64,000 nucleotides of DNA, from NCBI RefSeq assembly GCF_003208435.1, contig NZ_QKMF01000002.1:124001-188000 (forward strand), given 5' to 3'. Of the stretch, positions 17,536 to 25,902 are shown piece by piece. Below the pieces are notes generated by a model, which saw nothing but the letters and a program-made list of their open reading frames with translations, searched no databases and was not told where the DNA came from. This DNA comes from Pelagimonas varians. Its GTDB lineage: Bacteria; Pseudomonadota; Alphaproteobacteria; Rhodobacterales; Rhodobacteraceae. Each line of letters begins with the position of its first letter. Position 1 is the first letter of the stretch. Made by a program: the position numbers and the translations under genes.

Positions 17536-18227
17536 TGGAATATATCGGAACCTGGCAGCTGGGTGGGTTATCACATGCAGGACAGATCCTTGCTCCGGCA
17601 ACCCGCCCCTGGATCACGGATCTAGCAGCGCTTTGTCCATACGAGGGTCTGCAACCCGGCAACCTCCCGGAATTCGAGCGTGATCCTGACTGGAACAACT
17701 GGGCTCTCACAGACAGCCCCCAGGACCCTTCAGAGCGCCTGAACTGGCATGTGTTTCAGCAGGGAGGTACCCGGTATCTGGTGGCCGACCGGATGCTTAT
17801 GAGCCGCGTCAGCTGGCAAGATCTGGATGATGCCGGCTATGTCTTTGGCACAGAGGTGTCGATTGATGGCAAGCCGTTTCGCTGCCGGTTGCTGACCGGT
17901 GGTGATACGCCCCATGATGACCCTTACCTTGGTGCGACCGGGCCCAATGAGTGGGATGCGTTGGTGGGCGGTGGCGGCGCCTTGAGCGCGCCTCAGCCGG
18001 ACCCGACCAACAGTGCAAAGCCGCTTAGCCCGGATCATCTGAATTCCGCACACAACAAATTGTGGAACTGGTTCGGGGCAGTCAGCTGGACGGTCGAACC
18101 TGTCGCCCACCGCGCGGACGGACGGGCATGCCGGGGCTATCATGGCCCAACCTATTTTTACGTCAATACTGTGGACCACCGGCATGAAGATATCGGATGG
18201 CGACCCGTTCTTGAGGAAGTTCTATGA
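17532..18227 (+). CDS. Unknown protein in the ureohydrolase operon
   Basis: 231 residues, no family recognised. There is no signal peptide or membrane helix. The protein is rich in Trp (WNNWAL, NKLWNWFGAVSW, EDIGWRPVLEEV), His and acidic residues and has a GGGG turn in the middle. The C-terminal third, HNKLWNWFGAVSWT...RGYHGPTYFYVNT...GWRPVLE, looks like a compact beta-rich domain (a resemblance to lectin-like/formylglycine-enzyme-like folds is only an impression). The start overlaps the ureohydrolase stop and its stop overlaps the aldehyde dehydrogenase start, so it belongs to the pathway or complex. Confidence 0.75.
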   Translation: MMEYIGTWQLGGLSHAGQILAPATRPWITDLAALCPYEGLQPGNLPEFERDPDWNNWALTDSPQDPSERLNWHVFQQGGTRYLVADRMLMSRVSWQDLDDAGYVFGTEVSIDGKPFRCRLLTGGDTPHDDPYLGATGPNEWDALVGGGGALSAPQPDPTNSAKPLSPDHLNSAHNKLWNWFGAVSWTVEPVAHRADGRACRGYHGPTYFYVNTVDHRHEDIGWRPVLEEVL

Positions 18228-19672
18228 CTGTCAATCTGTTCCCCAATTATATCGCCGGAACATGGGCCGCTGGCCGCGGTGCCGCGACCAATATCAACCC
18301 CTCGGACCTGAACGACACGATTGGCGATTATGCTCAGGCCAGTGCCGACCAGACCGCCCAAGCGATCGAAGCCGCGGCTGCCGCCTTTCCGAAATGGCGC
18401 GCGGCATCGCCCCTGATACGATTCGAAGCCCTGGATCGCATCGGGTCGGAAATCCTCGCCCGTGTGGACGAGCTGGGCGACATGCTGGCCCGCGAAGAAG
18501 GCAAAACCCTGCCCGAGGCCAAGGCGGAAGCGCATCGCGCCGGACATCTGTTCAAATACTTCGCAGCCGAGGCCTATCGCACGACCGGCGATATCTACCA
18601 ATCTCTGCGCGAAGGTGTGTCACTCAAGGTTTTGCGCGAGCCAATTGGCGTCGTGGGCGTGATCACACCATGGAATTTCCCGCTGGCTATCCCGGCATGG
18701 AAAATTGCGCCCGCTCTGGCCTATGGCAATACGGTCGTGTTCAAACCTGCCGAACTGGTGCCCGGATCGGCTTGGATGTTGTCCGACATCATTGCCCGTG
18801 CAGGCCTGCCCGACGGTGTGTTCAACCTTGTGATGGGCAAAGGCCGCGAGGTCGGGGAGGCGATCGTTACACACCCTAAGGTTTCTGGGGTCACGTTCAC
18901 CGGCTCCACACCTGTTGGACGCAATATGGGGGCAGCGCTGTTCGCCCGCGGGGCCAAAATGCAGCTTGAAATGGGGGGCAAGAACCCATTGATTGTGCTG
19001 GATGACGCGGATCTGGATCTGGCGGTTCACTGCGCATTACAGGGCAGCTTTTTCTCAACCGGCCAACGATGCACGGCCTCCTCCCGCCTGATCGTGACTG
19101 AGGGAATTCACGACGCATTTGTCGACCGTCTTTGTACGGCAATGAAAGACCTCAGGATCGGTGATGCACGTGCAGCAGATACCCAGATTGGCCCGGTGGC
19201 CAGTGAGGCGCAGCTGGCTATCGACAAACGATACGTTTCTCAAGCTGTGGATGACGGCGCGACACTTGCCGCAGGTGGCGGTGAAGTCGAATCCAAAACG
19301 CCCGGACATTACTTTGCTCCAGCCCTGTTTACGGATGTGTCCCCACAGGCCGCAGTGGCCCGTGACGAGATCTTTGGCCCAATCGCTGCCGTGTTGCGCG
19401 TACCGGATTATGACGCCGCCCTTGCCACCGCCAACGACTGCGAATTCGGTTTGTCAGCAGGCATCGTCTCGCGGGATGCCGCCAAGATCGACCATTTCTC
19501 GCAGAACGCCGAGTCAGGCATGATACAGGTCAACCTGCCCACGGCAGGCATGGATTTCCACGCGCCATTTACCGGCCGAAAAGGATCATCCTATGGCGCT
19601 CCGGAAAAAGGCAGCTATTGCCGCGAGTTTTTCACTGCAGCCAAGGTTGTACACGAGGGGCGCGGACAATGA
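18224..19672 (+). CDS. NAD(P)-dependent aldehyde dehydrogenase (ketoglutarate semialdehyde type)
   Basis: 482 residues, standard ALDH length. Cofactor and catalytic text is intact: VITPWNFPLAIPAWKIAPAL, FKPAELVPGS, FTGSTPVGRNM, the general-base Glu in LEMGGKNPLIVLDDADLD, the nucleophilic Cys in FSTGQRCTASSRL, and EIFGPIAAVLRV. The end, AGMDFHAPFTGRKGSSYGAP, is typical of the 2,5-dioxovalerate (alpha-ketoglutarate semialdehyde) branch. In this operon it would oxidise an aldehyde left after guanidino/amino removal to a carboxylate for the CoA-transferase. The transaminase or oxidase that makes the aldehyde is not in the window. ATGA overlaps on both sides. Confidence 0.88.
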   Translation: MTVNLFPNYIAGTWAAGRGAATNINPSDLNDTIGDYAQASADQTAQAIEAAAAAFPKWRAASPLIRFEALDRIGSEILARVDELGDMLAREEGKTLPEAKAEAHRAGHLFKYFAAEAYRTTGDIYQSLREGVSLKVLREPIGVVGVITPWNFPLAIPAWKIAPALAYGNTVVFKPAELVPGSAWMLSDIIARAGLPDGVFNLVMGKGREVGEAIVTHPKVSGVTFTGSTPVGRNMGAALFARGAKMQLEMGGKNPLIVLDDADLDLAVHCALQGSFFSTGQRCTASSRLIVTEGIHDAFVDRLCTAMKDLRIGDARAADTQIGPVASEAQLAIDKRYVSQAVDDGATLAAGGGEVESKTPGHYFAPALFTDVSPQAAVARDEIFGPIAAVLRVPDYDAALATANDCEFGLSAGIVSRDAAKIDHFSQNAESGMIQVNLPTAGMDFHAPFTGRKGSSYGAPEKGSYCREFFTAAKVVHEGRGQ

Positions 19673-20862
19673 CGCAGGCACCTTTGAAGGGCATTCGCAT
19701 TCTTGATCTGACCAATGTGCTGGCCGGTCCGTTCTGCTGCCATCAACTGGCGCATATGGGTGCCGACGTGATCAAGGTCGAAACACCGGGCACCGGTGAT
19801 CTTGCGCGCCAGCTTGGGGCTGATCCCGCGCGCAACGCCGATCTGATGGGCGTATCCTTTCTGGCGCAAAATCCTGGCAAACGGTCAATCACCCTGAATC
19901 TGAAATCTGCATCCGGAAAACGTATCCTGAAGGAGTTGGTGCAAAAGGCCGATGTCCTGGTCGAGAATTTCCGTCCCGGGGTGATGGCACGCTTGAACCT
20001 TGACTATGATACGCTGGCCCGCGAAAACCCCCGTCTTGTCTATTGTGCTATCTCCGGGTTCGGTCAGGATGGCCCGCTGGCGAAACTGCCCGCTTATGAC
20101 CAGATCGTACAGGGAATGAGTGGCGTGATGTCGATCACTGGCGATGCCAACACCGCCCCCTACCGGGTGGGCTACCCGATGGCCGACACCATCGGAGGTA
20201 TGACGGCTGCCTTTGCCGTTGCAGCGGCCCTGGCCAATAAGGCCGAAGATCGCGGCACTTTTATTGACGTCTCAATGCTGGAAGCCGTGATTGCAACAAT
20301 GGGCTGGGTGGTCTCGAACCATCTGATCGCCAGCAAGACACCTACCCCGAACGGCAATGATAATTTCACCTCCAGCCCGTCCGGCACATTCAAAACCGCT
20401 GATGGAGTGATGAACATCGCCGCCAACAAACAAGAACAGTTCGAGGCCCTTTGCGAGATCATCGGCAACCCGGCCCTGGCGCAGGATCCACGCTTTGTCG
20501 ACCGAAAGAGCCGACTGGCCAATCGATCCGCCCTGACCGCCGAACTGGAGGCGGCCCTTGCCACGGCCCCCACCCATGAGTGGGTTGAAAGACTGACGGT
20601 GCAGGGCGTTCCCACAGGGCCGGTCTGGTCAGTGCCCGAAGCGCTGGCGCATCCGCAACTTGCCGACCGGGGCCTCCTGCAAACCCACCGCATTGGCGAG
20701 CAGGATCTACAACTTGTCGGGATCGGTGCCAAGCTTGATGGCGTGGCCCCTAGCGTCGGTTCTCCACCCCCTGCATTGGGCGCACATACAAACGATATCC
20801 TGAGCGAACTTGGCTATGACAAAGCCCAGATCTCGGGCCTGAAAAAGGAAGGCGCGATATGA
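19669..20862 (+). CDS. CoA-transferase family III (CaiB/BaiF)
   Basis: 397 residues. Family III text: APLKGIRILDLTNVLAGPFC at the N-terminus, HMGADVIKVETPGTGDLAR, FLAQNPGKRSITLNLKSASG, VENFRPGVMARLNLDYDTL, YCAISGFGQDGPLAKLPAYD and QIVQGMSGVMSITG. It transfers CoA between an acyl-CoA donor and an acid. The start at 19669 overlaps the ALDH stop (ATGA); a longer frame upstream lies inside ALDH. With the dehydrogenase before and a citryl-CoA lyase-like gene after it, the order suggests acid formation, CoA activation and C-C cleavage. Substrate not determinable. Confidence 0.9.
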   Translation: MTQAPLKGIRILDLTNVLAGPFCCHQLAHMGADVIKVETPGTGDLARQLGADPARNADLMGVSFLAQNPGKRSITLNLKSASGKRILKELVQKADVLVENFRPGVMARLNLDYDTLARENPRLVYCAISGFGQDGPLAKLPAYDQIVQGMSGVMSITGDANTAPYRVGYPMADTIGGMTAAFAVAAALANKAEDRGTFIDVSMLEAVIATMGWVVSNHLIASKTPTPNGNDNFTSSPSGTFKTADGVMNIAANKQEQFEALCEIIGNPALAQDPRFVDRKSRLANRSALTAELEAALATAPTHEWVERLTVQGVPTGPVWSVPEALAHPQLADRGLLQTHRIGEQDLQLVGIGAKLDGVAPSVGSPPPALGAHTNDILSELGYDKAQISGLKKEGAI

Positions 20863-21686
20863 CGGCCCCCTCAGAGCCCAAAGATGCCGATGACATGCGC
20901 CACTGGTGGCGCACCGCAATTATCGACATGGCTCCAGGACGGATCGCCTTTCGCGGCCACCCAATCCAGGACCTTATAGGTTCCGTTAGCTTTGCTCAGA
21001 TGATCTGGCTCATGGTGCGGGGCGATATGCCCACGCCAGAACAGGCGGCGCTTTTTGAATGTGCGCTGGTGGCGGGCGTGGATCATGGTCCACAAGCGCC
21101 TTCGATTGCTGCCGCACGTATGGCCGCGACCTGCGGGCTGGGGCTCAACAATGTCATAGCCACCGGGGTCAACATGCTGGGTGACGTGCATGGCGGCGCC
21201 GGTGAACAATGCGCCGAACTTTATTTTGACATTGCCAAACGGATCGATGACGGCGCTGAGCAGGACGCTGCCGTCAGCGACGGTATCGCCGCCTGGCGTG
21301 AGGAATATGGCAAGATTGTCTCGGGCTTTGGCCACCGTTTCCACAAGCCCGTCGATCCCCGCGCACCGCGGTTGATGGCGTTGGTACGCGAGGCCGCAAA
21401 GTCGGGTACAGTAGATGGGCGGTTTGCCGACATCGGTGAAGCGGTTCAGGCGGAAATCGGACGCAAGCGCGGTACTGAGATTGCGATGAATATCGATGGG
21501 GCCACGGCTGTTATCTTTTGCGAACTGGGTTTTCCACCCCCGCTCTCTCGTGGACTGTTCTGCCTCGCGCGCTCGGTCGGCGTCTTGTCTCATGGCTGGG
21601 AACAGATGCAGCAGGGCGGCCGGAACAAAGGGCCAATGCCACCGCGCTATCTGCCAGAATACGTTGGCGTCAAATCGGAGAGCTAA
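20859..21686 (+). CDS. Citryl-CoA lyase-like protein (citrate synthase superfamily)
   Basis: 275 residues, much shorter than citrate synthase (about 430) and equal to stand-alone citryl-CoA lyase-type domains. Catalytic positions are recognisable: VDHG (His76), DVHGGAGEQ (His111), GFGHRFHKPVDPRAP (His159) and NIDG (Asp213). It probably cleaves a beta-hydroxyacyl-CoA to acetyl-CoA plus an oxo acid. It is the last gene of the overlapping chain, after the CoA-transferase. A diverged duplicate of its last 56 codons lies 165 bp downstream (21851-22021). Malyl- or citramalyl-type substrates are alternatives to citryl-CoA. Confidence 0.85.
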   Translation: MTAPSEPKDADDMRHWWRTAIIDMAPGRIAFRGHPIQDLIGSVSFAQMIWLMVRGDMPTPEQAALFECALVAGVDHGPQAPSIAAARMAATCGLGLNNVIATGVNMLGDVHGGAGEQCAELYFDIAKRIDDGAEQDAAVSDGIAAWREEYGKIVSGFGHRFHKPVDPRAPRLMALVREAAKSGTVDGRFADIGEAVQAEIGRKRGTEIAMNIDGATAVIFCELGFPPPLSRGLFCLARSVGVLSHGWEQMQQGGRNKGPMPPRYLPEYVGVKSES

Positions 21687-21690
21687 TCCG

Positions 21691-21789
21691 GTGAAACCTC
21701 TGAAAACCGGAGTTATCAGTTGCGATCAGATCAGCGACATCTATTTCAAAACACAGGTAAAATATGACGGGGCTGAGGGTGTGGCCTGA
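21691..21789 (+). pseudogene. Gfo/Idh/MocA oxidoreductase N-terminal remnant
   Basis: A GTG at 21691 opens 32 codons reading KPLKTGVISCDQISDIYFKT, then a TGA at 21787-21789. This fits the start of Gfo/Idh/MocA dehydrogenases (LKxGVIGCGNISDIYLKN), with the first dinucleotide-binding glycines already changed (GVISCDQ instead of GVIGCGN). Nothing downstream continues the domain, so this is a truncated leftover, only 4 bases after the lyase gene. It may still be translated as a short tail of the operon. Confidence 0.65.
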
Positions 21790-21850
21790 GCCAGTCTCGC
21801 ACTGCGGATAAAGGTGCATACATCAGATATCAAGACCCGCCCCGATCCCG

Positions 21851-22021
21851 ATGAACATTGATGGCGCGGCCGCCGTAATCTACGCCGAACTCGGCTTCGA
21901 TGCCCCACTCGCGCGTGGACTGTTCTGCCGGTCTCGGTCAGTTGGCATCCTGGCACGCGCCTGGGAGCAGACCCAACAGGGCGGTCGGAAAAAAGGCCCA
22001 TTACCCAAGGGGCACCTATGA
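21851..22021 (+). pseudogene. Duplicated C-terminal fragment of the citryl-CoA lyase-like gene
   Basis: Codons from ATG 21851 to TGA 22019-22021 give MNIDGAAAVIYAELGF... and WEQTQQGGRKKGPLP, matching residues 210-262 of the neighbouring lyase at about 37 of 51 positions by eye, including the Asp of NIDG and the GGR-KGP phosphate-binding end. The N-terminal two thirds, with all three catalytic histidines, are missing. The divergence shows it is an old paralog, not a recent tandem slip. The rest of the interval up to 22243 shows only repeat-like debris. Confidence 0.8.
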
Positions 22022-22243
22022 ACGTATCTCAACCCAAGTGAGAAATGATACGATTTTCACTCTTGTCCTGATGTCAGCAAAGCGCAACAAGCCGCTATTG
22101 GTGCACGCGCAGCGAACGCCCACTAAGTCCCGCATCATGATCCTTCATAAACCGCGCGGCGAAAGTCCGGTCTGGGTCAGAAATGCTTGCCGTTTGGGCC
22201 AATAATGCGTCAAGCGGCTCATTGATAAGATTCAGAAAATCAC

Positions 22244-23251
22244 TCAATGGCTGCGCTTAAGTAGCCGTTTCAAACCCCATCCAGCAACGAGGATGTGGGG
22301 AGGTAATGCTAACGAATAATGACCGCAATTCAGCTCCAAAATGCTTGGTTTTGCTCCAGCTTCTATTAGCCTAACCATGAACTTCTTCGATACCTCTGGC
22401 AGTACAACCGTATCTCTCTTAGCCAAAACAACATGAAGATCGAGATCAGGCCGTGCAAGCCTGTCCACGTAATTCTCCAAGTTGATTGGACCCCATGCCC
22501 TCCTGAGATTAGCTAAGTCAATCTCAAGCTCAAGGCTCTTGCGTATCTTTTGGGTTGCGCGACCCGTCCATACAAAATCCGCGAAGCTTCCCGCCGTGAG
22601 AAATAGCGATGCCTTTCGGACAGATTTTTCGTGTGCCGCGACCAGACCCGCAACCCATGAACCCAAACTCATACCAAGAACCGAAATCTCGCCATATCCT
22701 TCTGATTTCAACCAACGTATGAGCTTTCGACCATCCCATACTGCCTGTCTCATTGATTGAATTGTACGACCAAGATTTGGACTAAGGATGTAGTCTGCGT
22801 GAGTAGAGTTAGGGCGGCTCCGCTCGAAATGGTAGGGCAAAGCGATCTCAACAACCGTGATGCCTCGCTTCGAGAAAAAGTTGGCAATTTGGCGGTTTCG
22901 TGTACTCGCGTTCCAATGATGAAAAACCACTAGAGCGTGGTCAAGGGAACCGCTGTCTGTCACCTTCGCCCAAACCACGTTGTTTACTTCGACGTCTGTT
23001 GAAATGCCCGATGGGAACTTTATCCAATCTTCATTCATTTCAAAACCCAGCGTGTCTCCACAAGGATCATCGTAGAAGGTCGTATTGGCGACGGCTGCGT
23101 CGGCAAGATCGCAAAATTCTGCGATACCTGTTGCATTTGTCGCCACTGAAAACCCAACCTCCGCATCAAGTTCGAAATCCGCTGTATGCTTCACGTCATC
23201 GCCGCGCTGCGCCCGCCGTTCGTCCCAATTATCCAACCATTTATGATACAA
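22244..23251 (-). CDS. Alpha/beta hydrolase paired with a membrane protein
   Basis: 335 residues. The C-terminal two thirds form an alpha/beta hydrolase domain: ALVVFHHWNAST as the oxyanion region, nucleophile Ser in VLGMSLGSWVAGL, acid Asp in LAKRDTVVLP, and His in LNCGHYSLALP. There is no signal peptide. The start is TTG at 23251, with AAGGA eight bases upstream inside the end of the preceding gene; the genes overlap by 11 bases. From memory, unverified, this resembles the pair that NCBI calls RcgA (putative transporter) and RcgR (putative quorum-lactone hydrolase); lactonase or esterase activity is otherwise unknown. Confidence 0.75.
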   Translation of the reverse strand: MYHKWLDNWDERRAQRGDDVKHTADFELDAEVGFSVATNATGIAEFCDLADAAVANTTFYDDPCGDTLGFEMNEDWIKFPSGISTDVEVNNVVWAKVTDSGSLDHALVVFHHWNASTRNRQIANFFSKRGITVVEIALPYHFERSRPNSTHADYILSPNLGRTIQSMRQAVWDGRKLIRWLKSEGYGEISVLGMSLGSWVAGLVAAHEKSVRKASLFLTAGSFADFVWTGRATQKIRKSLELEIDLANLRRAWGPINLENYVDRLARPDLDLHVVLAKRDTVVLPEVSKKFMVRLIEAGAKPSILELNCGHYSLALPPHILVAGWGLKRLLKRSH

Positions 23252-24803
23252 CCTGATTGTCCTTCCGTTTGCTCTCTGTCCGTTTTCCTAAAGCTGGATC
23301 GAAGAGGCCGTACACAGCGACCAATAATCCGACACAAAGTAGGATCGAAAAACCAGCGAAAGCACCAATCATCAAATAGCCAATGGTGAGTAGTGCAACG
23401 ATTGCCGTCATTTTCACCGAAGCTTCATGAAACGAGCTACCGAGACCAATTCTGATGGAACCATAAAAAAACGGGGTACATGTCGCCAAAGTAACCAACA
23501 AGCTGGTGTAGTGTGTTGGTCTGCGGAATGCATTCTCAGGGTTCAACACCTCTGATCCCCTCAATACTGAAAGCATGTCCTCAACCAGCCAACGTAGGAT
23601 ACTTGATCCGCTCGACGTTAAATAGAAGCTTTGTAACTTCATACAGGTTGCAACCATGATCCCTAAAAGAGTGCAGCGGAATATACCACGCATTACTCTC
23701 AGGCTGACTTCATGAGCGTCTTCTTCTGAGGCAACGTCAGAGTGGCCGGCAATGTCCCAAAGGTCGTAGGCTAGCGTGTAGTGCAAAATGAGACCTGCAA
23801 ATAGCAGATAGAAACAAAGACACATGTATAGGTAAGCGAAACCAGTGAATGCCAAGGCTTGCGGCACTGATATGACGTCTGGACGTACAAGCGCCAATGT
23901 TCCCCAGTCTATAGCGTAGTCGCCCCCTCCGCTCGATAACGACACAAAGCGAACACCTATCCACTGAAAAAGGCCAGCAAACCCAATACATATCAGAAAA
24001 ACAGACCAATACGTGTAGGATGAACCTTTAATCCTACGTGCCCAATCACCCGCACTGCTCGTTCGTTCAGCTTCCGTTAAAAACGTCAAACGGCCTTCAT
24101 TTTTCCAGAAAACAATCAGCTCAATGACGAACGCACAAAACAACGGCAGGAAGACCATAAACAAGAACGTCCAGTTTGGTGCCCAGAGGAAACCAACTTG
24201 CTTCAAGGTCGCATCCGTATCGCCATAGGTGACGTTGTGAATACCCAGAAAATATGACGAAAACCCAAGCGCGACAGCCCCTGCAAAAATAGAAGAGGGT
24301 AAGTCTAGCGGAGACCCAGAAAAAATTGCTTCTGAACGCCTTGCAAGGCTAAATCCTTGTATCGGAAAAGTAAGAACATTGAGGTTTTCAGTCTCTTCCA
24401 CCAACGCTTCGGTTGCCAGCTTCCTCTTTGCCGCTTTTCTCTCGTTCGTCAGCCTTTCTTTTGCCGCTGTCAGTTCAGCTTGCCATAGGCTTGCGGCTTC
24501 GGGATCGTTGCACCCAAAGATACGTGCCAGCCAACGGATATTGGTGGAACTGATGCCATGATCATTATCTTGAAACCAGACTTGCACGGTCCGCAGATCT
24601 ATACCGTCACGATTTACATCAATGGCCGAAATTGCTTCGACGAGTAGGTCCGCAGTCCAAGGGCCGTCAGCCAAGCCATGCTGATCTACAGGACGTCCAG
24701 CACCTTCCGCCGTCAAGCGGGAAAAAAGCGCCTTGAAGTTTCCGGAGAAATTCTGCGGTGCAACAAAATACTTACCGTTCTTTATCAGGCGGTTATGAGG
24801 CAA
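23241..24803 (-). CDS. Multi-pass membrane protein with N-terminal cytoplasmic domain
   Basis: 520 residues. The first roughly 150 residues are soluble and include WFQDNDHGISSTNIRWLARIF and a charged helix AELTAAKERLTNERKAAKRK that looks coiled-coil; the WFQDN...NIRWLA text resembles a small helix-turn-helix-like fold. About eight hydrophobic segments follow between roughly 165 and 505, including FLFMVFLPLFCAFVIELIVF and YLYMCLCFYLLFAGLIL. The tail is basic (KRTESKRKDN). It overlaps the hydrolase gene downstream, so the two form a membrane/cytosol pair. The function is unknown; RcgA-type 'putative transporter' is a possible family name recalled from memory. Confidence 0.75.
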   Translation of the reverse strand: MPHNRLIKNGKYFVAPQNFSGNFKALFSRLTAEGAGRPVDQHGLADGPWTADLLVEAISAIDVNRDGIDLRTVQVWFQDNDHGISSTNIRWLARIFGCNDPEAASLWQAELTAAKERLTNERKAAKRKLATEALVEETENLNVLTFPIQGFSLARRSEAIFSGSPLDLPSSIFAGAVALGFSSYFLGIHNVTYGDTDATLKQVGFLWAPNWTFLFMVFLPLFCAFVIELIVFWKNEGRLTFLTEAERTSSAGDWARRIKGSSYTYWSVFLICIGFAGLFQWIGVRFVSLSSGGGDYAIDWGTLALVRPDVISVPQALAFTGFAYLYMCLCFYLLFAGLILHYTLAYDLWDIAGHSDVASEEDAHEVSLRVMRGIFRCTLLGIMVATCMKLQSFYLTSSGSSILRWLVEDMLSVLRGSEVLNPENAFRRPTHYTSLLVTLATCTPFFYGSIRIGLGSSFHEASVKMTAIVALLTIGYLMIGAFAGFSILLCVGLLVAVYGLFDPALGKRTESKRKDNQVVS

Positions 24804-24954
24804 TTTTTCGTTCCCCTGCGCAATTTTGCGTTCTTTGTCGTGCTTATGCAGAAATTCTATTCACAACTAGTACGGGTACTTCCTGCTGCCAAATGCGGAA
24901 GTCAAAAACCATATTTTTAGGCATTTCTTCGCCGCAAATTCAGGGGGCTTCATC

Positions 24955-25179
24955 ATGACAACTGCTATCAATGCGTTGACCAAATCGACCCGACCTAGTT
25001 TATCAACAACTACGAAGACCGCTCGCCAAGAAGTTAAACAACGTCTGCATGCAGAACCAATCAAGTTCATCCTTGATCGGGACACGCGGGATGTTGTCGG
25101 ATGGCTATACGAATGGAACACGGGCGCACTTGTCCCAATGTGGAAAGATGGTGCCTGTCAGAACGTCATTTATGAATGA
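24955..25179 (+). CDS. Small conserved-looking hypothetical protein (74 aa)
   Basis: 74 residues after a good ribosome site (AGGGGGCTTCATC before ATG 24955). The N-terminal 25 residues are Thr/Ser-rich and basic; the core reads PIKFILDRDTRDVVGWLYEW followed by NTGALVPMWKDG, which looks like a compact beta structure. There is no signal peptide or membrane segment. It is divergent from the membrane protein gene. No family recognised; the protein-like composition and Shine-Dalgarno are the support. Confidence 0.6.
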   Translation: MTTAINALTKSTRPSLSTTTKTARQEVKQRLHAEPIKFILDRDTRDVVGWLYEWNTGALVPMWKDGACQNVIYE

Positions 25180-25570
25180 TGTTTGGAGGTTTGCTGGCTT
25201 GAAGTGAGCATATGTAGGTCAACATTGTTGACTTATTTAACATAACAGTTCTTATGCGATTTTTATCAGGCGGCAAAATTTCCTAATGGAATTCGTATAT
25301 AATGGGACTGAAATAATGCGGTTCAGAAACATTAGCCGCCGTTCGTGCAGCACGCAGCGAAGGTGTCGAAAGAGCCCAAAGCAACAAATGCTGCAGAGAG
25401 TACGAACGTCAGCTTGTACGGTGATATGTGTGCGGTCCAGAGATACCCTTCGGCACCGACGGTGGAACCGTCATCCTCCCCGCCATTGGAACCATCTACC
25501 TTGGCAAAGGTGCGTCGGTTCGAGACGGCGCCGGTTTCGATATCAGGTTTCTCGTGAAATATTGAGCACT
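25180..25570. other. Gene-free interval with a dispersed repeat
   Basis: No credible gene. It contains GTTCGTGCAG (25341-25350) and a 26-bp block at 25353-25378 that is identical to 38542-38567. The rest shows nothing recognisable. Confidence 0.5.
25353..25378. repeat. 26-bp dispersed repeat, copy 1
   Basis: The 26 bases beginning CGCAGCGAAGGTGTCGAAAG are identical to 38542-38567. The preceding TTCGTGCAG also recurs at 38666 and 44231 (TTCGTGCAGAGYGCAGCA), always in gene-poor DNA, which points to a degenerate interspersed repeat family. Confidence 0.65.
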
Positions 25571-25588
25571 GATCTTTGATCAAAGGTC
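25571..25588. promoter_or_regulatory. Palindrome, possible GntR operator upstream of the gntR remnant
   Basis: GATCTTTGATCAAAGGTC is an 18-bp near-perfect palindrome (one mismatch per arm) 62 bases before the start of the decayed gntR copy. Its core TTTGATCAA recurs in the palindrome at 26770-26793 in front of the TRAP operon, so both may be sites of the same FCD-type GntR family. Inferred, no footprint evidence. Confidence 0.45.
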
Positions 25589-25649
25589 AATTATCTTTAA
25601 ATTGTGAAAGACTTCGCGTAATGATGGGCAGCACCTTAGGGAAATAAAA

Positions 25650-25881
25650 ATGAAATCATCTTTGAACGCCGTCAAACCCGTGCAACGCAAGAGGCTTCAG
25701 ACGGATGTGAAACAACAGCTTTGCCAACTGACTTTTGGGGGCCAAGCTGGCGACACGTGAAGCGATCACTGTCGCCACTATCGCGCGGGCCTTCGGTGTC
25801 AGCCCAATGCTTGAGTGTGAGGCGAGCACCCGCCTGACAGCAACTGGAAATTGCATTAAGTTAGGTGGATTTTCACCATGA
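25650..25881 (+). pseudogene. Decayed GntR regulator, N-terminal part
   Basis: From ATG 25650 the frame reads LNAVKPVQRKRLQTDVKQQL and stops early; the next frame continues GAKLATREAITVATIARAFG then VSPMLECEASTRLTATG and ends at a TGA at 25879-25881. Together this parallels the start of the adjacent gntR (LENAKPIQKDKLHDRVYDQL, ...VARIAEAFGVSAMPVREALT). So this is a frameshifted, truncated paralog of the winged-helix region, lacking the effector domain, directly upstream of the functional copy. Confidence 0.75.
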
Positions 25882-25902
25882 ATATATGCGAGTAGATGAA
25901 TA

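Noticed and set aside
22140-22243. Possible further lyase-derived coding text after the duplicate fragment
   Set aside because: No frame continues the lyase or Gfo/Idh families; it reads like the dispersed repeats.
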